The notes under the pieces were generated by a model that saw only the letters and a list, made by a program, of their open reading frames with translations, made no database searches and was not told the DNA's origin. A program made the position numbers and the translations under genes. Shown here piece by piece: positions 1-6,063 of a stretch of DNA of 10,214 nucleotides. Each line of letters opens with the position of its first letter. The first letter of the stretch is position 1. Origin of the DNA: Rhodospirillales bacterium (GTDB taxonomy: Bacteria > Pseudomonadota > Alphaproteobacteria > Acetobacterales > Acetobacteraceae); the NCBI GenBank assembly GCA_018971455.1, contig JAGXAV010000038.1:1-10214 (forward strand), written 5' to 3'.

Positions 1-1592
1 ACCGACGAGAGCAGAAGATCGGTATAGGGATGCCTGGGTGACCGCTGCATGACCTGCTGGCCACCGCGTTCGACATTGCGCCCCGCATACAGGATCATCA
101 CCTGGTCGCAGATGGCGCGCACGGTCGCGAGGTCATGGCTGATGAACATGTAGGCGACGCCAAGTTCGCGCCGCAGCTCGGACAGCAGGTCGAGAATGGC
201 GGCCCCAACCACGGTATCGAGCGCCGATGTCACCTCGTCGCAAAGGATCAGCGCCGGCTCGGCCGCCAGCGCACGGGCGAGATTGAGCCGCTGCTTCTGT
301 CCGCCGGAAAGGCCCGCCGGCGGGCGCCCCGCGAGGCTTGCCGACAGGCGCACCATGTCAAGCAAGGCAGCGATTCGCCGCGACAGGGCCGCGCCACGCA
401 GGCCATGATAGAACTGCAGGGGCCGGGCCAGGATGCGCTCGACGCTATGCGCCGGATTGAGCGCCATGTCGGCCATCTGGAAAACGATCTGCACGCGCTG
501 AAGCTGGGCCCGGCTGCGGGCGGCAGCCTGCGGGGCCAGCGGCTCGCCGTTCAGCGCGATGGTCCCGCGCGCGGCCGGCAGCAGCCCGGCGACCACCTGT
601 GCGAGCGTGCTCTTGCCGCACCCCGACTCACCGACCACGCCGAGCACCGATCCGGGCATGATGGTGAAGCCGATGTCGCGCAGCACCGGCATCGCGGGCA
701 TCCCATCGCCGCCCCGTGGCCCATAGCCGGCGACTAGGCCGGACACCTCCAGCAACGGCACGGCGCCATGCGCCGGCGCGCTCGCCGCACCCCGTGGCGC
801 CGGCGCCGCCGCGGCCAGCAGCGTGCGCGTGTACGGGTGCGCGGGTGCGCCCAGGAGCTGGCCGGCGGGTGCGGCCTCCTGGATCCTGCCGTCGCGAAGA
901 ACGATGATGCGATCGGCCATCTGCGCCACCACGGCAAGATCGTGCGAGACGTAGAGCGCCGTGGTGCCGCGCTCGCGCACCACCGATCTGAAGGCACGAA
1001 GCACCTCGATCTGCGTGGTGACGTCAAGCGCCGTCGTCGGCTCGTCAAGGATCACAAGGTCCGGCTCGGTGATCAGCGCCATCGCGGCGAGCAGGCGCTG
1101 CAGCTGGCCGCCGGAAACCTGGTGGGGAAACAGCGCGCCGACGCCATCCGGATCCGGCAGAGCGAGGGCGCGGAACAATGCGCGCGCCTTCTCCTCGGCG
1201 GCCTTTCGCGGCATCAGGCGGTGGATCAGCACATTCTCGATCACCTGCGCCATGATGCGCTGCGACGGGTTGAAGGCCGCCGCCGCACTTTGCGCGATGT
1301 AGCTTACCGTGCGGCCACGAAATCGGGACAGCGCCGCGGGCGCGAGCGTGGCCGGTTCGGTGGCGCCGACGCGCACCCGCCCGCCGGTGATGGCACAGCC
1401 AGCCCGCGCATGGCCCATCAGCGCCAGCGCGATGGTGGTCTTGCCCGAACCGGACTCGCCGATCAGCGCCACCACCTCGCCGCGCCCGATGGTGAAGCTG
1501 ACATCATCGACGATGACGCTGCCCGCGCCGTCGCGCCCGGCGACCACGCGCAGCCCCGCCACCTCGACGAGGGGGGCCTGGTCAATGGCCAT
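1..1592 (-). CDS. Peptide-type ABC transporter ATP-binding protein, two fused ATPase domains (DppD-DppF fusion), 3' end outside window
   Basis: This cytoplasmic subunit hydrolyses ATP to drive the peptide/nickel-type importer encoded just upstream. About 530 residues are visible and the reading frame stays open to base 1. Half 1 has Walker A GESGSGKT at residues 45-52, signature SGGQLQR from residue 160, Walker B ILDEP with D183/E184, then SHDLAVV and HPYT at 252. Half 2 has Walker A GESGCGKST at 321-329, signature LSGGQKQR around 428-435, Walker B LILCDE with D452/E453, then SHDLATV and HPYTDLLLSS from 521. The linker, about residues 260-290, is rich in Ala and Pro. Fused proteins of this family are usually about 540-600 residues, so only a short tail is missing. 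The first half lacks a long oligo_HPY extension. The ATG overlaps the 3' end of the permease gene by 11 bp and has no clear Shine-Dalgarno, which implies translational coupling. The substrate cannot be read from the ATPase. Confidence 0.95.
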   Translation of the reverse strand, partial: MAIDQAPLVEVAGLRVVAGRDGAGSVIVDDVSFTIGRGEVVALIGESGSGKTTIALALMGHARAGCAITGGRVRVGATEPATLAPAALSRFRGRTVSYIAQSAAAAFNPSQRIMAQVIENVLIHRLMPRKAAEEKARALFRALALPDPDGVGALFPHQVSGGQLQRLLAAMALITEPDLVILDEPTTALDVTTQIEVLRAFRSVVRERGTTALYVSHDLAVVAQMADRIIVLRDGRIQEAAPAGQLLGAPAHPYTRTLLAAAAPAPRGAASAPAHGAVPLLEVSGLVAGYGPRGGDGMPAMPVLRDIGFTIMPGSVLGVVGESGCGKSTLAQVVAGLLPAARGTIALNGEPLAPQAAARSRAQLQRVQIVFQMADMALNPAHSVERILARPLQFYHGLRGAALSRRIAALLDMVRLSASLAGRPPAGLSGGQKQRLNLARALAAEPALILCDEVTSALDTVVGAAILDLLSELRRELGVAYMFISHDLATVRAICDQVMILYAGRNVERGGQQVMQRSPRHPYTDLLLSS

Positions 1593-2421
1593 GCGGATCG
1601 CCGGGACGGCCGTGCAGGCCATCGATCATCAGGTTCACGCCGATCGTCAGAGTGGCGATGGCCAGCGCCGGCATGATGACGGCCGGCGCCCCGTAGGCCA
1701 GGCCCTCGATATTCTCCCGCACCAGGGATCCCCAATCCGCGAAGGGCGGCTGTATGCCCAGGCCGAGGAAGCTCAAGCCGCTCAACAGCAGCACGACATA
1801 GATGAAGCGGAGCCCGAAATCGGTCAGGACCGGCAGCACGATGTTGGGCAGGATCTCGGCCCGCATGATGTAGAAGGCGCCCTCTCCGCGCGCCCGCGCG
1901 ACCTTGACGAACTCCATGGCGACGATGTTCACCGCGAGGGCCCGCACCGTGCGGTAGGCGCCCGGCAGGTAGATCACGGCCGCCGTCAGCACCAGGATCG
2001 GAATGGAGGAGCCGACGGCCGCGACCACGACGAGGGCAAAGAGCAGGCTGGGCAGGGAGATCAGCGCATCGAGCAGGCGGCTGACGATGGCGTCGCTCCA
2101 GCCGCCATTCGTGGCCGCCCACAACGCCAGCATGCTGCCCGAGAGACTGGCCAGGACGGTCGCCAACGCCGCGACACCGACGGTGTAGCGGGCGCCGAAG
2201 AGAATGCGGCTCAGCATGTCCCGGCCAAGATAATCGGTGCCGAGCAGCGCCGCCCGGCTGCTGGCATCGAGCACCTGGGCGGAGACCACGCTGCCCTCGC
2301 CATGGGGGGCGAGAAAGGGCCCGAACACGGCCATCACGACCCAGAACAGCACGATCGCGAGGCCGATGGCGCCGGCCGGACGAATGCGGCGGCGCAAACG
2401 GGCGGGACTGGCGATGCTCAT
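1582..2421 (-). CDS. Peptide-type ABC transporter permease, DppC/OppC family
   Basis: This is the second inner-membrane subunit of the importer, 279 residues. After a short basic N-terminus (RLRRRIRPAG) comes the first membrane segment, about residues 17-37. The family motif LLGTDYLGRDMLSRILFGAR (about 59-78) follows, which is typical of DppC/OppC proteins (family form GTDxxGRDxxSRxxxGxR). Several further hydrophobic segments follow, and the cytoplasmic EAA-type loop that docks on the ATPase reads EFVKVARARGEGAFYIMRAEILPN-like around residues 169-192. The sequence FLGLGIQPPFADWG near residues 218-231 is another DppC hallmark. The start codon shares ATGA with the stop of the upstream permease gene (2418-2421), and the 3' end overlaps the ATPase gene by 11 bp. 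No independent ribosome site is evident. Membership of the family is certain; the ligand is not. Confidence 0.95.
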   Translation of the reverse strand: MSIASPARLRRRIRPAGAIGLAIVLFWVVMAVFGPFLAPHGEGSVVSAQVLDASSRAALLGTDYLGRDMLSRILFGARYTVGVAALATVLASLSGSMLALWAATNGGWSDAIVSRLLDALISLPSLLFALVVVAAVGSSIPILVLTAAVIYLPGAYRTVRALAVNIVAMEFVKVARARGEGAFYIMRAEILPNIVLPVLTDFGLRFIYVVLLLSGLSFLGLGIQPPFADWGSLVRENIEGLAYGAPAVIMPALAIATLTIGVNLMIDGLHGRPGDPHGH

Positions 2422-3371
2422 CGGTGGCGCAGCCGCGGGTTGGACAGGATGGCGAAAACATCCGCCAGCAGCACGAGCAGCAGATAGGCCGTGCAGAAGA
2501 TCATGGCGCAGGCCTGCACCAGCGGCATGTCGCGCGTCGTCACCGCATCGACCATCAGCTTGGCAAGACCGGGGTAGTTGAAGATGGTCTCGACAATGAT
2601 GACGCCGCCGAGCAGGAAGGAGACGCTGAGCGCCACCGCATTGACGATGGGGCCGAGCGCGTTGGGCAGCGCATGGAGCAGCACCAGCCGCAACGGCCGC
2701 ACGCCCTTCAGCACGGCCATTTCGACATATGATGAGTCCAGCACATTGATCAGCGCCGCCCGTGTCATCCGCGCGATCTGCGCGATGACGACGAAGCTGA
2801 GCGTCATCACCGGCAACGCGAAGGCGCGCAGCAGCTGCATGGCCGAGCGATCCGGCATCTCGTAGAACATCGATGGAAGCCAGTGCCGTTGCACGGCGAA
2901 GACCAGCACCGCCAGCGTGGCAACCAGGAATTCGGGCACCGAAACCGCCGACACGGTCAGCAACCCGACGATCCGGTCATAGGCGCCGCCGCGCCACACC
3001 GCGGCCGTGATGCCGAGGACCAGGGCGACCGGCACCGCCACCAGGGCAGTGAGCCCCGCCAGCAGAAGCGAGTTGGGCAGCCGGCTGCCGATCAGCTGCG
3101 CCACCGGCAGATCGTTCACCAGCGAGTGGCCGGGGTGCAGCGTCAGCAGGCCACCGAGCCAGGTGAGATAGCGCAGCCAGGCCGGCTGATCGAGATGCAT
3201 CACGGCCCGCAAGGCGGCAACCGCCTCCGGCGTGGCGCTCTGGCCGAGCACCGCCTGGGCGACATCGCCAGGCAGCAGCTCGGTGGCCATGAACACCAGC
3301 ACGGAGACGATCAGCAGCGTCAGCAGGCTGACGGCGAGGCGGGCCATCAGCAGGCGGACGAGCGGGGCCAT
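2418..3371 (-). CDS. Peptide-type ABC transporter permease, DppB/OppB family
   Basis: This is the first inner-membrane subunit of the importer, 317 residues from the preferred ATG at 3371. The N-terminus MAPLVRLLMARLAVSLLTLL leads straight into membrane segment 1, ending in VLVF, as DppB proteins normally begin. Next come LLPGDVAQAVLGQSAT, a periplasmic loop, and about five more hydrophobic segments. The EAA-type ATPase-docking loop is YVEMAVLKGVRPLRLVLLHALPNA, followed by GGVIIVETIFNYPGLAKLMVDAV, a strong DppB signature. An in-frame ATG at 3401 would add ten residues (MSGWPEIPRA) and overlap the binding-protein stop by 17 bp. Neither start has a convincing Shine-Dalgarno, so I chose 3371 by family length and by its 13 bp gap to the upstream stop. 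The gene ends in an ATGA overlap with the second permease gene. Confidence 0.94.
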   Translation of the reverse strand: MAPLVRLLMARLAVSLLTLLIVSVLVFMATELLPGDVAQAVLGQSATPEAVAALRAVMHLDQPAWLRYLTWLGGLLTLHPGHSLVNDLPVAQLIGSRLPNSLLLAGLTALVAVPVALVLGITAAVWRGGAYDRIVGLLTVSAVSVPEFLVATLAVLVFAVQRHWLPSMFYEMPDRSAMQLLRAFALPVMTLSFVVIAQIARMTRAALINVLDSSYVEMAVLKGVRPLRLVLLHALPNALGPIVNAVALSVSFLLGGVIIVETIFNYPGLAKLMVDAVTTRDMPLVQACAMIFCTAYLLLVLLADVFAILSNPRLRHR

Positions 3372-3384
3372 TGCGCGTGGTATC

Positions 3385-5004
3385 TCAGGCCAGCCAGACA
3401 TTCTCGGCGAAGTCGAAGCCCATCATCCCGCCCGTCGGGATCGGACGGAGCCCCTTGAGGCGCGCGCTATGGGCGTCGAGATTGCTGAGGAACAGCGGAA
3501 TGCCGATTCCGGCATCGTCGCGGATCATCCCCTGCATGTCCCAGTACATCGCCTTGCGCTTGGCCAGGTCGAGCTCGGAACGCGCGGCCAGCAGGAGGCT
3601 GTCGAACTTGGTGTCCTTCCATTTGGACTCGTTCCACGGCGCGTCGGACTTGAAGAACAGCGTCAGCAGGATGTCCGCGCTCGGGCGCGGGTTGATGTTG
3701 CCGAAGCACAGCGGCGCCTTGAGCCAGTAATTCGACCAGTAGCCGCCCGCCGGCACCTGCTTGATGTCGAGATTGAGCCCGATCTTGCGCGCCGCGCCCT
3801 GCATCAGCACCGCCATGTCCACCGAGGAGGAAGCGGCGGTCGAGGCCACCAGCGGCACCGCGGTGGCGCCGATGCCCGATTTCTTGAGATGGAACTTGGC
3901 GCGCTCCGGATCGAAGGGCCGCTGGGCGAGATGGGGGTTGTAGAAGCGGTTGGTCGGGTCGATCGGCTGGTCGTTGCCGACCACGGCATAGTTCTGGAAG
4001 ATGGCGCGCTTCATCTGCTCGCGATCCATCAGGTATTTCAGCGCCATCACGAAATCCGCATTGCCGGTCTGCGCCACGTCCAGCCGCGCGATCAGGTCGG
4101 TGTAGCCGCCCGATCGCGTCTCGAACACATCGTAGCCATGCGCGGCCTTAACCTGGCGGGTGGCGCGCGGGTTGATGCCGCCGGCGAGCTGGATGTCGCC
4201 GGCCAGCAGGGCGTTCACCCGCGCCGCGTCATCGGCAATGCCGAAGAACTCGATCTGGTCGAGATAGGGCTTGCCGGCCTTCCAGTAATGCGGATTGCGC
4301 ACGCCGACGGAGCGCACGCCCGGGGCGAACTCCTTGCACTTATAGGCGCCCGTGCCATTGGCGGTGGTGAAATTCGTCGTGCCGTTCTTGATGATCTTGA
4401 AATGAAACGTCCCCAGCGCGACCGGAAGATCGGCATTCGGGGTGGCCAGCGTGATGCGCACCTCCTGCGGTCCCATCGCCTTGATCTCGGTCATCTGCGT
4501 CGCCAGCGGGCGGGCCGGCGAGCCGATCTTGGGGTCCTGGAGGCGTGTCAGCGAATAGACGACGTCGTCCGCCGTCATCGTGGCACCGTCGTGGAACTCG
4601 ACGCCCTTGCGCAGCTTCAGCGTCCACACGCGGGCATCGGCACTCTCGAAGGATTCGGCCAGCACCGGCTGCGGCGTGAGGTTGGCGTCCAGCGCCGTCA
4701 GGCCGTTATAGAACATGTTGCAGCGAACATAGTCGGTGGAGAGAGATTGGCGGGCGGGGTCCACCGTGTCGGTGGTGCCGCTGGAATAGCCGGCGACGCG
4801 GATGCTGCCGCCTGTCTTCGGCGTTTCGGCGGCAGCCGCCAGCGCTTGCGTGGCAACCAGTCCCGAGGCTGTGAGCCCCATGCCGCCGGCCGCGAGCCAG
4901 CCCATCAGCGCCCGCCGGGTCGCGCCGGCGCCGGCCATGCGTTGAAGCGTCGCGGCGTCGGCGTCGTCCAGGGTCGGGCTCAAAGCGGGGTCTTGCTCGC
5001 TCAT
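3385..5004 (-). CDS. Periplasmic substrate-binding protein of the peptide-type ABC transporter (SBP_bac_5 family), Tat-type signal
   Basis: This protein captures the ligand in the periplasm and delivers it to the two permeases. It has 539 residues from the ATG at 5004, the usual size for solute-binding family 5. That start has a good Shine-Dalgarno (AGAAAGG at 5013-5019, 8 nt spacer); an ATG at 5088 gives a 28-residue extension without family character. The N-terminus is unusually long before the signal: a polar acidic stretch (1-28), then TRRALMGWLAAGG with twin arginines at 30-31, a hydrophobic stretch, and a likely AxA cleavage site near residues 54-59. This resembles a Tat signal. The mature part shows the family signature around residues 108-140: LTPQPVLAESFE, then WTLKLRKGVEFHDG and TADDVVYSL. 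The C-terminus reads GFDFAENVWLA. The family imports di- and oligopeptides, nickel, glutathione, opines and other compounds; the ligand cannot be assigned here. Confidence 0.94.
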   Translation of the reverse strand: MSEQDPALSPTLDDADAATLQRMAGAGATRRALMGWLAAGGMGLTASGLVATQALAAAAETPKTGGSIRVAGYSSGTTDTVDPARQSLSTDYVRCNMFYNGLTALDANLTPQPVLAESFESADARVWTLKLRKGVEFHDGATMTADDVVYSLTRLQDPKIGSPARPLATQMTEIKAMGPQEVRITLATPNADLPVALGTFHFKIIKNGTTNFTTANGTGAYKCKEFAPGVRSVGVRNPHYWKAGKPYLDQIEFFGIADDAARVNALLAGDIQLAGGINPRATRQVKAAHGYDVFETRSGGYTDLIARLDVAQTGNADFVMALKYLMDREQMKRAIFQNYAVVGNDQPIDPTNRFYNPHLAQRPFDPERAKFHLKKSGIGATAVPLVASTAASSSVDMAVLMQGAARKIGLNLDIKQVPAGGYWSNYWLKAPLCFGNINPRPSADILLTLFFKSDAPWNESKWKDTKFDSLLLAARSELDLAKRKAMYWDMQGMIRDDAGIGIPLFLSNLDAHSARLKGLRPIPTGGMMGFDFAENVWLA

Positions 5005-5130
5005 GACAGCTGCCTTTCTGCGGTTGCTGGTGGCCTCTTTGTGGGGAGAGGCAATGACGAGCCGCATGTCTTCCATGTTTTTTTGCATGGGTCATGTTGA
5101 CAAAACTCAAGGGGGTCATACGCTGAGCGT
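5005..5130. promoter_or_regulatory. Divergent regulatory region between the ABC operon and the LysR regulator
   Basis: This 126 bp gap must hold the promoters of both the leftward transporter operon and the rightward regulator gene. For the operon, reading the minus strand, a weak candidate is TTGAGT (5110-5105), 17 bp, then TGCAAA (5087-5082), giving a leader of about 70 nt. For the regulator, a perfect -35 TTGACA lies at 5097-5102 with a poor -10 (TACGCT, 5119-5124). Other symmetry includes CCATG-N8-CATGG (5073-5090) around a T7 run and GTCA-TGT-TGAC (5091-5101). The arrangement of a LysR regulator divergent from its target is classical for the family. The promoter calls are by eye only. 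Confidence 0.5.
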
Positions 5131-5133
5131 ATG
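5117..5133. promoter_or_regulatory. Predicted LysR-type operator (ATAC-N7-GTAT inverted repeat)
   Basis: The sequence CATACGCTGAGCGTATG is a perfect inverted repeat with two 8-base arms around a central G. Inside it, ATAC-N7-GTAT (5118-5132) contains the T-N11-A spacing (T5119, A5131) that defines LysR-family boxes. Its last three bases are the ATG of the LysR gene. If the operon promoter proposed from the minus strand is right, the site is centred about 50 bp upstream of that transcript start, close to where LysR recognition sites usually sit. Occupation would also be expected to block the regulator's own expression. Confidence 0.7.
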
Positions 5134-6063
5134 TCCATGCTTGGCCGCCTGGTTCCCTCGGCGCGCGGGCTGCTGGTGTTCGAGGCGGCGGCACGCACCG
5201 GAAGTTGCAGTGCGGCGGCACGGGAGTTCAATCTCACCCAGCCCTCGGTCAGCCGGAACATCGCCCAGCTTGAGGCGCATCTGGGCATGCCTTTGTTCAT
5301 CCGCAGCCCGTCCGGCATGGAACTGACGCCCGAAGGCCAGGTGCTGCACGACGCCCTGAGCGAGGGGTTCCAGAAAGTCGTCGCGGCGCTGCAGGAGATC
5401 GTCGCCCAACGCACCCGCCAGCAGGTCGTCGAGCTCTCGCTCTCGACCGCGTTCGTGACGCACTGGTTCATTCCCCGGATGGGCGCGTTCCACAAAGTGT
5501 TCCCGGCCGTGGATCTGCGCTTCCAGCTGATCTCGGGCGCGCTGCGCGGGCCGCCGGGCAATGTCGATCTGGCCATGCGGATGATGACCGAGCACGACAG
5601 CGAGTTCCACAGCTGGCCATTCGCGCCGGAGCTGATCATTCCGGTGTGCAGCCCGGCCTATCTGGCGCGCAACGGCACGCTGGAGCAGGCGACGCGGGGC
5701 AGCGGCCACACCCTGCTGCATCTCTCCGACACACCGCTCGACCGCGACACGCTATGGAGCGGCATCGTCAGCAGCCGCGCCCTGCGGCCGACCTGGATCG
5801 AGTTCTCCGATTACGGCGTGGTCCTGCAGGCGGCCATGAACGGCGAAGGGGTCGCCCTTGGCTGGATCACCGTGGTCTCGCGCGCCCTCGCCGTCGGCAG
5901 CCTCGTTCCCGCCTCGAGCCGGCGCATCCGCACCGGGCGAAGCTACCACCTGCTGGCGTCGCGGGCGCGCCCGGTGCGCGACGTCGTCGCCGCCATCCGC
6001 GACTGGATGATCGCCGAGATGGCGGGCGACATGGCACTTCTGGCAAAGCAGCGCATGGAATGA
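5131..6063 (+). CDS. LysR-family transcriptional regulator (GcvA-like N-terminus)
   Basis: A 310-residue DNA-binding regulator, typical LysR length. The winged helix-turn-helix occupies about residues 8-66: RGLLVFEAAARTGSCSAAAR, then LTQPSVSRNIAQLEAHLGMPLF and the wing RSPSGMELTPEGQ. A linker helix follows (about 70-92). The effector-binding domain runs from about 95 to 300, with ALRGPPGNVDLAMRM, VCSPAYL and GEGVALGW as recognisable family positions. The ATG at 5131 is the first possible start after an in-frame TGA at 5098-5100. It lacks a well-spaced Shine-Dalgarno (AAGGGGG is 15 nt away), so translation may be weak or the mRNA nearly leaderless. The gene diverges from the ABC operon, which is the most likely target, and overlaps the Mg2+ ATPase gene by 4 bp. 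The effector is unknown; it is plausibly related to the importer's cargo. Confidence 0.93.
   Translation: MSMLGRLVPSARGLLVFEAAARTGSCSAAAREFNLTQPSVSRNIAQLEAHLGMPLFIRSPSGMELTPEGQVLHDALSEGFQKVVAALQEIVAQRTRQQVVELSLSTAFVTHWFIPRMGAFHKVFPAVDLRFQLISGALRGPPGNVDLAMRMMTEHDSEFHSWPFAPELIIPVCSPAYLARNGTLEQATRGSGHTLLHLSDTPLDRDTLWSGIVSSRALRPTWIEFSDYGVVLQAAMNGEGVALGWITVVSRALAVGSLVPASSRRIRTGRSYHLLASRARPVRDVVAAIRDWMIAEMAGDMALLAKQRME

Noticed and set aside
1309..2487. A 392-codon plus-strand open frame opposite the second permease and ATPase genes
   Set aside because: Antisense to genes with clear DppC and ATPase motifs; the translation is repetitive and charged with no domain.
5005..5088. An N-terminal extension of the binding protein from ATG 5088
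   Set aside because: The added 28 residues lie in the regulatory gap, precede an already long signal region, and have no good ribosome site. ATG 5004 has AGAAAGG at 8 nt.
5073..5090. CCATG-TTTTTTTG-CATGG read as a terminator or second operator
   Set aside because: The T run is inside the loop rather than after a stem, and the arms are only 5 bp. It lacks LysR T-N11-A symmetry as strong as the 5117-5133 site, so it is noted only as part of the promoter region.
3232..5100. A 622-codon plus-strand open frame opposite the binding-protein gene
   Set aside because: It is the mirror frame of the recognised SBP gene. Its composition (R, H, G, E and A rich) is that of antisense GC-rich DNA, and no family is recognised.
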